Part shown: in pieces, positions 36,612-46,598 of the stretch
How positions within the stretch are numbered: the stretch's first letter is position 1
How the letters are laid out: every line of letters starts with the position of its first letter
Assembly: GCA_013426755.1 (NCBI GenBank)
Contig: AP019861.1
Location: 248,001 to 312,000 of the forward strand
Reading direction: 5' to 3'
Source of the DNA: Spirochaetota bacterium
GTDB lineage: Bacteria > Spirochaetota > UBA12135 > COTS27
Length of the DNA stretch: 64,000 nt
Notes under the pieces: generated by a model
Told to the model about the DNA's origin: nothing
Database searches by the model: none
Seen by the model: the letters and a program-made list of their open reading frames with translations, nothing else
Translations under genes and position numbers: made by a program

Positions 36612-37496
36612 TTAGACGGGTTTAAGATTTTCTTTAGCGAGGATGTATTTAATAACGCTATCTGTATTGTGATGTTCAATAGAGAAAGTGGCTATGGCAC
36701 TGAGTTCTGGGGTGCTATTTTCTACGGCAATGGCTGTTCCGCCGTGTGATTTAGCGGCTTCGAGGAGTGAATAATCATTGACATTATCACCGAATACAAT
36801 TAAATTTTTAGGAGGAATGGCTAATTGCTGAGCAACCCTAAGGGCGCCGTGTCCTTTTGTCCCGTGTTCGTGTTGCACGGTTGTCCATTCGTAGACTTTT
36901 CCGTGAAGGGTCCTTTCGCCCATGGGATAAATGGCTAGATCTTTGTCGAGCTTGTGGGTGCGTATTTTTTTTAAGATCTCTTGTCCTTTACGTGAATGTT
37001 CTACCAATGTGAAAGAAATAGTGTTTTTATCGTCAAGATTTTGAGCAAAATCTTCCTCAATGATGCGGGGGTCTCTTTTTTGGTAGCGTTCGTCTATAAA
37101 TTCTTGAATGGGAATATTTCTACGCTGGGGAGGAGGTATCGAGCAGAAGGGTTTATGTGTGTGAACATGTTTTCCTGAGGCAAGAAAAGTAGCTTTTTCT
37201 GCTATGAATATCTCTGTAATGGCTTTAACGGTTTCTTTGGGAAGAAAGGAAGTGTAATATTCATTTTTAGCAGAATAATCGGTGATCCAGCTGCCATTCA
37301 TATGAATGACGGGTAATTTAAGCGGTAGTTCACCTAAACGTTCTCGAATTGTAGTGAGACTTCTAGCACTTGCAATCGTGAAAAGAATATTATTTTCGAT
37401 GAGATTGATAAGATTGCGTCTTGAGAATGGTGACAAGTATCCTGTTTTATCAAATAATGTTCCGTCTAGATCACTTATATAAAGATATTTTGTCAT
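36612..37496 (-). CDS. Cof-type HAD-IIB phosphatase
   Basis: A cytoplasmic phosphatase of the haloacid dehalogenase superfamily, probably acting on a sugar phosphate or a cofactor. Motif I is ISDLDGTLF, motif II TIASARS, and motif IV is VFGDNVNDYSLL. KGHGALRVAQQL is typical of the Cof/YbhA group. I start at MTKYLYIS (ATG 37496). A TTG seven codons earlier has an AAAGG in front of it and remains possible. It lies after mraY on the same strand but has no known tie to cell-wall synthesis. Confidence 0.85.
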   Translation of the reverse strand: MTKYLYISDLDGTLFDKTGYLSPFSRRNLINLIENNILFTIASARSLTTIRERLGELPLKLPVIHMNGSWITDYSAKNEYYTSFLPKETVKAITEIFIAEKATFLASGKHVHTHKPFCSIPPPQRRNIPIQEFIDERYQKRDPRIIEEDFAQNLDDKNTISFTLVEHSRKGQEILKKIRTHKLDKDLAIYPMGERTLHGKVYEWTTVQHEHGTKGHGALRVAQQLAIPPKNLIVFGDNVNDYSLLEAAKSHGGTAIAVENSTPELSAIATFSIEHHNTDSVIKYILAKENLKPV

Positions 37497-37545
37497 AAGC
37501 TTAGTGATAATAAACAATCGTAACCTTTCGTAGACCTTTACGGTG

Positions 37546-38655
37546 TTAGCGTATTTTCAGTGATGCAATGGCAACAAGAGCAAGAATAGCGCCCATAATC
37601 CAGAACCTTGCAATGATTTTACTCTCTTTAATGCCAAGCAATTCGAAATGATGATGGAGCGGTGCCATTTTAAAGAATCGTTTCTTAGTCAATTTGAAAT
37701 AAGTCACTTGAATGATCACGGAGAGCGCTTCTAAAACAAAGACACCCCCCACTATAGGCAGCAATAATTCCTCTTTAAGCAGCAGCGCCGTAAGCCCAAT
37801 AGTTCCACCTAAAGCTAGTGATCCCGTATCGCCCATAAACATTTCAGCGGGATGGGCGTTGTACCAGAGAAATCCGAGACAACTTCCTGCTAATGCGCTG
37901 AGGAAAACGGTCAATTCACCAATATTGCTTAAATGGGGTATTTTGAGATACATTGCCATAATACTATGTCCTGTAGCATACGTGATAACAATAAAAGCAC
38001 TGAGGATAAATAACGATAAGCCGACAGCAAGCCCATCAAGACCATCACTCAGATTAACAGAATTAGAACTGGCAATGATGACAATAATAGCCAGTAACCA
38101 GTAGCCACTTCTTAGATCAATCCATGTATCTTTGGTGAAGGGGATAATGACTTTAGAATATTGTAATAACGTTGTTTTGTCTGCGTCTAGGAGCGTGAAA
38201 GTGGGTTGAATTTTGACAATAGCAGCAATGATGAAGAAAGCAAGCAGGCATTCACAGGCTAGTTTTGTTGTCCAGTACAAGCCACGACCGTGATTATGCG
38301 CATGTTTGATGTAATCATCGATAAAACCAATGCCAGCAAATCCAATAAGCGTGCATAGAGCTAAGATCGTATAAGGATTGTCCCAGCGGCCTGTAACCAG
38401 CAATGTGATAAGCACAGCGGCAATGATAACAAGCCCTCCCATCGAGGGAGTGCCCTTTTTCTTTTCATGGGTTTTAGGCGTTAATTTGCGTGGTTGATGA
38501 TTTTTCTGGGTCATTTTTAGGATATAAAATCTGCCGAGCAGAATGGTCAGACCCATCGCTATTAGAGCTGCTGTAATTGAACGAAATGTGATGTAGCGGA
38601 ATAAATTAAGCGCACTGATGTATTCTGAAAGTGGATAAATGAAATGATAAAACAT
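37546..38655 (-). CDS. mraY: Phospho-N-acetylmuramoyl-pentapeptide transferase
   Basis: MraY moves phospho-MurNAc-pentapeptide onto undecaprenyl phosphate to make lipid I at the inner membrane. The 369-residue protein has about ten membrane segments and all family motifs: KKKGTPSMGG, GFIDDYIKH, NSVNLSDGLDGLA, MGDTGSLALGG and PLHHHFELLG. It follows murF on the minus strand. In the standard order murD would come next, but here a HAD phosphatase does. Confidence 0.97.
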   Translation of the reverse strand: MFYHFIYPLSEYISALNLFRYITFRSITAALIAMGLTILLGRFYILKMTQKNHQPRKLTPKTHEKKKGTPSMGGLVIIAAVLITLLVTGRWDNPYTILALCTLIGFAGIGFIDDYIKHAHNHGRGLYWTTKLACECLLAFFIIAAIVKIQPTFTLLDADKTTLLQYSKVIIPFTKDTWIDLRSGYWLLAIIVIIASSNSVNLSDGLDGLAVGLSLFILSAFIVITYATGHSIMAMYLKIPHLSNIGELTVFLSALAGSCLGFLWYNAHPAEMFMGDTGSLALGGTIGLTALLLKEELLLPIVGGVFVLEALSVIIQVTYFKLTKKRFFKMAPLHHHFELLGIKESKIIARFWIMGAILALVAIASLKIR

Positions 38656-38708
38656 GATTTACGTGTTATGACCACAGAACGTTAAAAACTCACTGAGGAT
38701 TAATATTT

Positions 38709-40346
38709 TTAATATTTTTGTTTCAGAGTTTTTATAAGTGCTGAGACGACCTTGTCTAATTTCATGCCATTAGAACCTTTAAAGATAACAATATCACGCG
38801 GACTAATACATTGAAGTAATGTTTCAAAGAGGACTTGCTGCGTAAAAAAATGATATTTGTGTCTAATGGTAAGTTGTTTATAAGTGTTTAACATGAGTTT
38901 TCCATAACAAAAGACCATTCCTTTAGCAGAGAGCGTATGGTTTAATAATTGGGCTAACTGGTTATGAAAAAAAACTTCTTTCTTACCTAATTCTAACATG
39001 TCTGCGAGAACAAAGATAAGATTTTTAACTGAAGACTCTGCTTGTAATGGAGCAAAAAATTTAATAATATCAATCATCGACGTAGGATTGGCATTATAAG
39101 CGTCGTCAATGATCTTAGGGGCATCTAATTTCTGTTCTAATCTTCGTTTCGCTCCTGTATAAGTGGTGAGGGCTATTTCAAGGTCTTTCTTCGTTAAGGC
39201 AAATAAGGGAAGCAACTTCTCTCCTAGTGCTAAAAATTGTGAGCTGAAGGGAGAGCATGCAGGCAATTTTATAACAGGGACGTTGTTTTTAGCAAAGATC
39301 AGCGTTTTTAATGCAAAGGGCTTTTCTAGTATGATTTTATGTTGATAAGAGGTGCTATCGTAGGGATTGCATTTCAATTGATATTTTCTAGCTTGCTGTT
39401 CAATGACATTCCGTTCTGCGATATGGGTAGGATAAAAAACGTTTCCACGCGGTAAGCTGTGGCTACTTCTGGAATCAATTTTTTTATAAGAACGCTGGTG
39501 GTGAAAGATTTCTGCTTTGGCGCTGGCAATATTTCTTAATGATTTCAATTGTTTAATATGAGCGGGGAGAATACTTGTTATGATCGTTAGATCAGGTCGA
39601 ATTAAATTAGACAGCCACTTGATCTCGCCTTGTCCGCTCATTCCTAGTTCGAACAGATAAAAATCGTAGGGTTTGGTGATAGCAAAGATTGATAAGGGCA
39701 CGCCTAGGGCGTTATTGAAATTTTGGGGGGGATTGTACACGTTATATTTTTTAGCAAGAAGTTTCATTAGAAAATGGCGTGTTGAGGTTTTGCCTGCGCT
39801 TCCTGTAATGGCTATTTTAAATCCTGGGAGCAGTTTAAGTTTATATTGGGCTAGCAGACCTAGTGCTGTTATGGGGTTACGAACGGCTAGGTAGTAGAGG
39901 TTGTGATTTCTCAGCCAAGTTTTTAGTGACTGGGGAGGTTGGGCTGCGATTTGCTTGGCACTGGAGTTCTGTTGGTTAGGTATTTTTTTAAGTGGTGGCT
40001 CTTCAAACACACTAGGTTGGGCGAGGTCTTTAGCGTTTAGCATAATTGCCTGGATGCCAAGGTCATAGGCTTTTTTGATGAAGTGAATGCCATTGAAGTG
40101 TTCTCCTTTTAGTGCTGTGAAAAGCGTGAGGGCAGAGGTGGGTTCTGGGGTTTTTGTAGTGGTATGTTTTCGTGTATCGCTAATCACACTTATTTGAAAA
40201 GGTTCGGTGGCGGTGGTTCTAGGAAGGTGCTTTACTGAGGGGGAATAATGGGAATGAAGGGCGCGATGTTTGGTGAGAATGGCTATTAGGGTCTGCCATG
40301 TAGTAAGGTGGAGGTCTGTTAGGGGGGGTGCTGATTTTTTTGCCAT
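38709..40346 (-). CDS. murF: UDP-N-acetylmuramoyl-tripeptide--D-alanyl-D-alanine ligase
   Basis: MurF adds D-Ala-D-Ala to the UDP-MurNAc-tripeptide in the cytoplasm. The 545-residue protein has the ATP-binding loop ITGSAGKTST, NFNNALGVPLS, FELGMSGQGEIK, and later DDAYNANPTSM and FVLADMLELG, all diagnostic for MurF. The N-terminal 65 residues are variable. It lies between murE and mraY as in most mra clusters. Confidence 0.95.
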   Translation of the reverse strand: MAKKSAPPLTDLHLTTWQTLIAILTKHRALHSHYSPSVKHLPRTTATEPFQISVISDTRKHTTTKTPEPTSALTLFTALKGEHFNGIHFIKKAYDLGIQAIMLNAKDLAQPSVFEEPPLKKIPNQQNSSAKQIAAQPPQSLKTWLRNHNLYYLAVRNPITALGLLAQYKLKLLPGFKIAITGSAGKTSTRHFLMKLLAKKYNVYNPPQNFNNALGVPLSIFAITKPYDFYLFELGMSGQGEIKWLSNLIRPDLTIITSILPAHIKQLKSLRNIASAKAEIFHHQRSYKKIDSRSSHSLPRGNVFYPTHIAERNVIEQQARKYQLKCNPYDSTSYQHKIILEKPFALKTLIFAKNNVPVIKLPACSPFSSQFLALGEKLLPLFALTKKDLEIALTTYTGAKRRLEQKLDAPKIIDDAYNANPTSMIDIIKFFAPLQAESSVKNLIFVLADMLELGKKEVFFHNQLAQLLNHTLSAKGMVFCYGKLMLNTYKQLTIRHKYHFFTQQVLFETLLQCISPRDIVIFKGSNGMKLDKVVSALIKTLKQKY

Positions 40347-40453
40347 CTTTTCGTGGTGTGATGTAGTGTAGGTCAGTTAACGGTATTTGGGTGATAATAG
40401 CTATTAAATGAATGTAGATCAAAAAATAAATGGTTTTACTTGTAGACAACGGA

Positions 40454-42550
40454 TTAAGCTTGGCGGCTACGGTAAGCTTTTTTAATAAGTGCCACTTCAT
40501 TAAAAGGTTTCGGCGTGCCCCCTAGGTTTTCATAGCGTTCATGTCCTTTGCCGGCTATGAGAATGATTGCATTCTCTTCTAGTGTTGTGATCACGTGATA
40601 AATAGCTTTGCGTCTGTTGGGAATGATTTTATAATAGCTAGCTTGTGGAAGGGTGGGTGTAGAAGTTTTTTTGAGGAGGGGTAAGATTCCTTTTTCGATG
40701 TCTTTAATGATAGCATGAGGGTCTTCACTTCTGGAGTTATCTGAAGTTAAGAACACACCATCGCTTAGGAGATAAGCGATTTTTCCCATTTGTGACCGTT
40801 TGCTTGGGTCGCGGTCGCCGCCACATCCGAACACAACGTATAAATTTTTGATGGGTTTATTCGTGGAAGTAGAACGAGCTGAGGGTTTTACTGAGGGGTC
40901 TGAGGAGGCTTGGGTGGACTTCATACTAGGTTGATGGCTAGGCTGATCGCTAGTTTGATAGGGTTTTAAAGCTAAGAGAGCTTCTTTTAATGCGCTAGGT
41001 GTGTGGGCGTAGTCGATGATGACGGTTGGATTTTGTGGAATGACGGTCTGCATTCTTCCCGTAATAGCAAAGGTTTTACAGGGTTTATTGAAGTTGCGGT
41101 TAAGGTTTTTCCATAGGTTTAGTGGTGGTGCTGGAGAACGGCTTGCTGAGATGCTAGCTAGTTCTAGTAGTGCTAAGCCGAGATTCTCTCCATTCATAGC
41201 GCCAATGAGATTTGTCTGAGTTTCATACACTAAACGCGCTTTTTTACTGTGCATGTGATGGCTACTACTATTATTATTAGCGTAGGTTTTATCTAGTGAA
41301 GTCTTTAATGGTTGGGTGAGTGTTGTTTGTGTGAAGATTTTAGAAAATTCGGTTATAGCTTTATGAAATGATTGTGTTGGAGGCGTAGATATTGGATGGT
41401 TCTTAGGTGGGCGTGGCAGAGCAGTGGCATTGAGTGAAAATTTAGAAAAAAATGCTTTGGATAGCTTGTTCTTGCTTAGCGGGCGCATACTGTAGCTATA
41501 GAGATGATGATGTGAATGATTTATTAAAGGGAGGAAGGGAGGTGCTCTTCTGTAGTTAGCGGGCTTTGTTGCGGGGGCGCCTTTTGTGTGGTGATAGAGG
41601 GCTTTATTTAGGCTGTGTGGGTTTTTATTTAATGTTGAGGCGGCTAGGGTGTCTGATGTGAGGAGTCCTAGCTGCAAGTCCTTATAAGCGTAGGGGGCGA
41701 GAATGGACTGCAGTTTTAAAGCATGTAAAGTGCGCAGCGAGATTAGAAAGCGTTTGTTCGCATGGACACTTTTTTGCAATAACTCTAAAATCATGAGCTT
41801 GCTACGTAGATAGTCTGCTACGGAAGAGTGGTAATCTAGATGATCGTGTGAAAAATTGGTGAAAATAGCACTCTTTAAGTCAGTAGCAGCCAATCTTTGT
41901 TCTTTAAGTCCATGTGAAGACGCCTCTAGAAAAACATGGTCAATCGCATTTTCATGCATGACGGCTAAGACGTGTTGTAGATCGATGGCATGTGGTGTTG
42001 TATTGATGCTTTCTGTTAAAATAGAGGTCTGTTTGGCATGGAGAGCTGTTTTGTAATGAATAGAAATCGTTCCAATGATGCCTGTACGAAGTTTTAGGGC
42101 AAGACTTAATTGCTCTAAGATCCAGGTAAGCGAAGTTTTTCCATTGGTGCCTGTGATGGCGGTTACTGATAGATGACGACTGGGATGATTGTAGAAATTT
42201 GCGGACAGATCGGCTGCTATATTTTGTGTACTCGGAACAATGATAAGTTTTGATCGCAAGGATGGTGCTAGGTGGGTACAAAATTTACGAACAGCCGCGC
42301 GTGTGACAATAACGGCGCCTGCTCGGTTAATAACAGTTGGGATAAACCTTGCTCCGTGTAGCGTCTTCCCAGCAAGGGCAATAAAAACATCACCTAAACG
42401 GATATTAGCGCTATGATGGGAGAGATTTCGTGCGCTGAGTACTTTCTTAAAGAGCTTGGGATCGGATATTTGTAACAGGTTACGAAGAGTGGTTTCTGTC
42501 TGTATGGATCGGACATCGATGAGAGACTTTTTAAGTGAGCGAAGTTTCAC
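40454..42550 (-). CDS. murE: UDP-N-acetylmuramoyl-L-alanyl-D-glutamate--diamino acid ligase, with large inserts
   Basis: MurE adds the third-position diamino acid to the peptidoglycan precursor. Family motifs are clear: GDVFIALAGKTLHGARFI, ITGTNGKTSLTWI, TTPHAIDL, FTNFSHDHLDYH, IDYAHTP, FGCGGDRDPSKR and ILIAGKGHE. At 698 residues it is about 200 longer than usual. One insert (about 310-440) is rich in His, Pro, Ser and Thr, and another (about 535-560) reads like repeated Pro-Ser. The amino-acid specificity motif, DNPR in diaminopimelate enzymes, reads DNSR here (TSDNSRSEDP). Treponemes are known to use ornithine, so ornithine is a reasonable guess, not a demonstration. Confidence 0.93.
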   Translation of the reverse strand: MKLRSLKKSLIDVRSIQTETTLRNLLQISDPKLFKKVLSARNLSHHSANIRLGDVFIALAGKTLHGARFIPTVINRAGAVIVTRAAVRKFCTHLAPSLRSKLIIVPSTQNIAADLSANFYNHPSRHLSVTAITGTNGKTSLTWILEQLSLALKLRTGIIGTISIHYKTALHAKQTSILTESINTTPHAIDLQHVLAVMHENAIDHVFLEASSHGLKEQRLAATDLKSAIFTNFSHDHLDYHSSVADYLRSKLMILELLQKSVHANKRFLISLRTLHALKLQSILAPYAYKDLQLGLLTSDTLAASTLNKNPHSLNKALYHHTKGAPATKPANYRRAPPFLPLINHSHHHLYSYSMRPLSKNKLSKAFFSKFSLNATALPRPPKNHPISTPPTQSFHKAITEFSKIFTQTTLTQPLKTSLDKTYANNNSSSHHMHSKKARLVYETQTNLIGAMNGENLGLALLELASISASRSPAPPLNLWKNLNRNFNKPCKTFAITGRMQTVIPQNPTVIIDYAHTPSALKEALLALKPYQTSDQPSHQPSMKSTQASSDPSVKPSARSTSTNKPIKNLYVVFGCGGDRDPSKRSQMGKIAYLLSDGVFLTSDNSRSEDPHAIIKDIEKGILPLLKKTSTPTLPQASYYKIIPNRRKAIYHVITTLEENAIILIAGKGHERYENLGGTPKPFNEVALIKKAYRSRQA

Positions 42551-42734
42551 GATCGTTTGTAAATTTCATGTCACGGATAAGACGGAGTAGAACAAGTCTA
42601 GGTTCTTAGTGGAAATGCTTTGTAGCAGACTCGCTTAATAATAAAACATGGGCGTATAGGTGACGGGTCACAATAGAATAATTTTAAAGCAATCTTATAA
42701 AAAAATCATCAATCAAATTTACCGATCCTACAGG

Positions 42735-43199
42735 TTACTTGGATAGATTTACTTCACCTAAATGAGAGGTGGTAGTAGCGTCAAGTAAAGAGGTTGCCTG
42801 TGGAGTATCGGTAATGACGACAATAGGTATTTCATAGAGTTTAATGTCTTTCCAATCACGTTTAAAGCGGTCATGTTCTAGAAAACTGGTGTCTGAGGAC
42901 GATGAAGGTGAGAATTGACTGAGTTGGCTGAGTAGGGTTTGTTCTTCTTTGAGGGCTTTATCATAATTTAGGCTAAGTTTCATGTAAGCTTTGAATTCTT
43001 TTTGATACAGCACGGTTATAAAATTTTTCAATACAAATAATCCTATGATGAGAAAGCAAAGGGCGATAATGGCATTGCGGATGAACGGTAGGGAGTAGCG
43101 CTGCGGGGAATAAGAGGTGGTTGCTGCTGGCGGTGGTGGTGATTGGCTGTGTGCGGTGGTGTGTGGAGTTTTGTTAGCGAAGGGTAGCCGATGAAACAT
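42735..43199 (-). CDS. FtsL-like single-pass membrane protein
   Basis: A 154-residue protein with a short cytoplasmic N-terminus, one membrane segment (about 44-62, IIALCFLIIGLFVLKNF) and a helical periplasmic part (KEFKAYMKLSLNYDKALKEEQTLL, read in two pieces). Topology, size and position between rsmH and murE fit the division protein FtsL, whose sequence is poorly conserved. The call therefore rests on context. The gene starts nine bases after the rsmH stop, so they are co-transcribed. Confidence 0.5.
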   Translation of the reverse strand: MFHRLPFANKTPHTTAHSQSPPPPAATTSYSPQRYSLPFIRNAIIALCFLIIGLFVLKNFITVLYQKEFKAYMKLSLNYDKALKEEQTLLSQLSQFSPSSSSDTSFLEHDRFKRDWKDIKLYEIPIVVITDTPQATSLLDATTTSHLGEVNLSK

Positions 43200-43208
43200 G
43201 ATATAACC

Positions 43209-44354
43209 TTATAAAGAATGAGAAGTTTTGATGAGGACACGCATTTTAGCACTCCTAGCTGATGCATTGGACTGTATTTCGGAGTTGGAGGGCTTGATTA
43301 CCTTTTTAGTCAATGTTTGAAATGAAACTTCACTGCGTTGTTTAAGTGGCGTAGGGGTTAGTTTATTTACACCTGGAAGTGATGACTGGATTGTAGGTTG
43401 CTTGTGTTGTGTTGTAGACTTAGAAGGATGGAGGGCGTCATTGTGTAAATGAAACCCTCCAGTTGGGGTGAGGTATCTGTATATATTTTCGTTTAATTGG
43501 GTGAGATTCTTGAATAAATTTTTGATTTCTCTATCTTCTAGCGAATGGTAAGAAATGACGGCAACTCTCCCGTTATCGCGTAGTAGTGATAAGGCTGCTA
43601 GGATGCTACTGCGAAGAATAGTGATCTCGTCATTGACGCGGATACGTAATGCTTGAAAGATTTTTGTAGCGGGGTGAAGTGATTTCATGCGCATGAAGGG
43701 AGGTGAAATATTTTGGATAAAGGTAGCTAGTTGTAGACTGGTGGTGAAGGGCGTTTTGCGCCGCTCTGAAACGATGGCTTGGGCGTAAAACTGGCTGCGT
43801 CGCTCTTCTCCATAACGCGTGAAGAGACTAGCGAGTTCTTTTTCAGAGAAATGATTGATGATCTGGTGAGCGGTCAAGGTTATCTTCTCAGGGCACAGGC
43901 GCATATCTAGCGGTTCAGCTTTGGAAAAAGAGAACCCCCGTCCGCTTTTAAAGTAATGAAACTTCGATATGCCGAGGTCAAAGAGAATAACGTCAATTTG
44001 CTTGGCATAAGCGGCTAGCGATGAGGCTATATTTTTGAAATTATCATTAATGTAATGGATTTGTGGGCTAAATTTTGTAAGTCGTTGTTTGGCGGCATTT
44101 AAGATGATGGGATCGCTTTCTATGCCAATGACTTGTTTTCCTAGTGTTAGGAAAGCTTCACTGTGTCCCCCTTCACCGAGTGTGGCGTCGACGATGAGTT
44201 TGTCTGTTCGATGAAGGACGTGCGTTAAAATGTGGGAGAGCAGGACGGACTTATGATAGGTGTAGGGAGTAGGGATTGATTTTTTACGACGGGTATGGGT
44301 AACGGGTTTGGGCTGCGAAGTTTTAAGCAAATACCTATTTCGCTTTTGTACCAT
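43209..44354 (-). CDS. rsmH: 16S rRNA (cytosine(1402)-N4)-methyltransferase
   Basis: RsmH methylates N4 of C1402 in 16S rRNA. The protein has HKSVLLSHIL, the SAM loop VDATLGEGGHSEAFL, VILFDLGISKFHY, FQALRIRVNDE and VISYHSLEDREIK. The usual SSPQ-type motif after FDLG is changed to ISKF-x-Y. The C-terminus is extended by about 60 Ser/Thr-rich residues. It is the first gene of the local mra cluster; mraZ, which usually comes before it, is absent. Confidence 0.95.
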   Translation of the reverse strand: MVQKRNRYLLKTSQPKPVTHTRRKKSIPTPYTYHKSVLLSHILTHVLHRTDKLIVDATLGEGGHSEAFLTLGKQVIGIESDPIILNAAKQRLTKFSPQIHYINDNFKNIASSLAAYAKQIDVILFDLGISKFHYFKSGRGFSFSKAEPLDMRLCPEKITLTAHQIINHFSEKELASLFTRYGEERRSQFYAQAIVSERRKTPFTTSLQLATFIQNISPPFMRMKSLHPATKIFQALRIRVNDEITILRSSILAALSLLRDNGRVAVISYHSLEDREIKNLFKNLTQLNENIYRYLTPTGGFHLHNDALHPSKSTTQHKQPTIQSSLPGVNKLTPTPLKQRSEVSFQTLTKKVIKPSNSEIQSNASARSAKMRVLIKTSHSL

Positions 44355-44589
44355 GGATGTTTTTTATGGATGGATGAGTGGGTTGGTGTTGTTGAGAAGG
44401 ATAAGAAGAGATGTGGATTGGATTATCTGCAGTGAAAAGTGGTCTTTAATAGCAATAAATTCAAGATAATACCAATAAATTCAATAAAAAATCTCAATTC
44501 AATAAATCCCGATCCAATATATAAACTTCACTTATAAAAATAAAATATCAATAGGTCGGTGGTTGTCAGTTGCAGTCGGTCACATCATT

Positions 44590-45201
44590 TCAATCATGTG
44601 GTTTTGAGGCAAGGTTGTTCCTTCGTTTATGAGAAAAATAAGCCGTTATGCAAGCGACAGCAATGCCCGAGATAACGCCACTCCAATGGCTAGAATACGA
44701 GATATCATCTGGAAGTGTGCTATTGGGTGGAAATAGGCCTGTGATCAAGTATCTGTATGCAAAAAACACCATAAGGCTAGCAGAGATCTGTAAAAAACGT
44801 TTCTGTATAAAGCCTGAGAGCACAATAAATGCAGCCAGTCCATAAATAACACCACTTGAGCCAATGTGAATGCCTACACTTGCAATAGTCCATGTGAGCA
44901 GGCCGCTTAAGAGTGTTGTTACAACGAGGACAAACCAGTAGTCACGTTTATAAAAAATAACTAAAAGTAAGAGCAGTGTCCATAAGGAAATGATATTTCC
45001 AACGAGGTGATTGAGGTTAGCGTGAATGAAGGGAGCAAATAAAATTCCACTTAGGTGAGAAAAATCCCTAGGAATAATCCCTAAGCTTTTGAATGTGGCT
45101 GGCAGGAACAAATAATCAATGCCGAAGACAATGACTATAATAAAAATGGGAAGTGTTGTCCAGTACAGAGTTATTTTGAGAAGTTTGAAAATATCTTTCA
45201 A
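44590..45201 (-). CDS. Rhomboid-family intramembrane serine protease
   Basis: This 203-residue inner-membrane protease has about six membrane segments. FIHANLNHLVGN carries the HxNxxH motif. The catalytic serine lies in IGSSGVIYG (S116) and the catalytic histidine in SSHWSGVISG (H172). Substrates are unknown. It is separated from rsmH by 235 bases that contain short AATAAATTCAA repeats (about 44452-44505) and no gene. Confidence 0.9.
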   Translation of the reverse strand: MKDIFKLLKITLYWTTLPIFIIVIVFGIDYLFLPATFKSLGIIPRDFSHLSGILFAPFIHANLNHLVGNIISLWTLLLLLVIFYKRDYWFVLVVTTLLSGLLTWTIASVGIHIGSSGVIYGLAAFIVLSGFIQKRFLQISASLMVFFAYRYLITGLFPPNSTLPDDISYSSHWSGVISGIAVACITAYFSHKRRNNLASKPHD

Positions 45202-45361
45202 TGTTTGAGTTAAATCGGAGCATTATTTAAGATGAGGGGTATTTTTATATATAAAGTGTTATTGGAATATGTGTTCTTAGCTTGGCTTATAATGGATTAA
45301 AAATCTTAGTTAGAACAAATTTATCGTATAAGAAGGCAATTTTGTGATTTTCAAATAAAGT

Positions 45362-45506
45362 TAGCAGCAAAAAACTCAGCAAAAATTACGATTTTTAGAC
45401 AAATTGTCATTGCAATGTGTTAAAAACTTAGTGAGAATTACGATTTTTAGATAAATTGTCTCTGCAATGTTTAAAAACTTGGTGAGAATTATGATTTTTG
45501 GGTGAG
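45362..45506. repeat. About 58-bp tandem repeat at the fliS 3' end
   Basis: Two and a half units containing AATTACGATTTTTAGA(C/T)AAATTGTC, then TGCAATGT and TTAAAAACTT(A/G)GTGAG. The last unit grades into GATTTTTGGGTGAGTTATCC, which includes the fliS stop, so the array touches the gene end. Confidence 0.8.
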
Positions 45507-45941
45507 TTATCCTTTTAATGAAAGTCCGTCTAGTTTGGTGGAGGGTGTTTTATGAGAAGAAGTAGAAAAGTCTTTCTGGGTGATAGTTTTCCACGCTGAG
45601 AGCAATTCTGAAAGAATTTTATTGGTTTCTTCGATGATTTTTTTATCTTTGTCTTTATTGGCAATGCGTAGCCGTTCTAACAGGTAATCATAAAGAGCGT
45701 CTAGGTTACGTGCAATCTCTCCGCCCGCTTCTAAATTAAGCGATGTTTTCAATTCGACAATAATATCTAATGATCTAGAAATAAAATGATTGACTTTATC
45801 ATAGGTTTTAAAGTGCATGTTTTCAATAGCTTTTTCATTAAAACGGATAGCACCTTCATAGAGCATAACAATAAGTTCTCCACGTGAAGCACTAAAAATA
45901 CGATTGTCTTCGTAAGCCTTTTGATAAGGATTTTTCATCAT
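45507..45941 (-). CDS. fliS: Flagellar export chaperone FliS
   Basis: FliS binds flagellin in the cytoplasm and keeps it unfolded for export. The 144-residue helical protein has NPYQKAYEDNRIFSASRGEL, LIVMLYEGAIRF and LDALYDYLLERLRIAN, which fit the family over its whole length. Two start methionines are adjacent. No fliD or flagellin gene lies next to it. Confidence 0.92.
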   Translation of the reverse strand: MMKNPYQKAYEDNRIFSASRGELIVMLYEGAIRFNEKAIENMHFKTYDKVNHFISRSLDIIVELKTSLNLEAGGEIARNLDALYDYLLERLRIANKDKDKKIIEETNKILSELLSAWKTITQKDFSTSSHKTPSTKLDGLSLKG

Positions 45942-46598
45942 GATTTCAATAGGTCCTTCTTATGTGTATTATATATTTAAATATCGTATATTGTTACGAT
46001 AGATTAAAGATTATATTAAATACTCGAATACGTAGCTAAGATTTTCTAAAAACCTTTCTTGAAGTAAATTACCTGATAAGTAAGTAACCTGACCTGATAA
46101 GTAAGTAATCTGATAAGTAAATAATCTAATAAGTGAGTTATCTCATACAAGTAGTGGTGAAGTAGTGGTCAGTTTTGTACAGACTCTGCCTTAATGCTAT
46201 ATCAATGCTATATCAATTTTGTAAGAAGTTTACAGAATTTACAATAACAATCAAAGAGGACAAATTTAAGGGCGTAAATTTAAGGAGATAGCCTTATAGA
46301 GCGTGAGTATTGAGAGCGTGAGTATTGTTTGTGTTTTTAGGGTATTTGTATATAGGATAGCAATTGAGTTATGGTGGGTGTAGTTGTTCTATGTTTGATT
46401 ATATCGGATAAATTTTATATATTCCTGAAGTGAATTTGGGGTTGTGAAGAAAAGGTGGTGTGTCTAGTATTCATTTAAGCAGGAATTCGCCTGGGGCAAT
46501 TTTTTTAATAAGATCAGGCGAGGTAAAATCAAACTGGGCAGCAAAATCAAGCTAGGTAATACAATCAAGCCAGGTAAGATCAATAAAAGCATAATTTC
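45942..46598. other. Intergenic region with short repeats, no gene seen
   Basis: Around 46067-46145 there are four units of CTGATAAGTAAGTAA type (16 bp). GAGCGTGAGTATT is doubled near 46300-46325. A loose repeat of AATCAAGC(C/T)AGGTAA occurs at 46500-46585, leading to the xseB stop. Confidence 0.6.
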
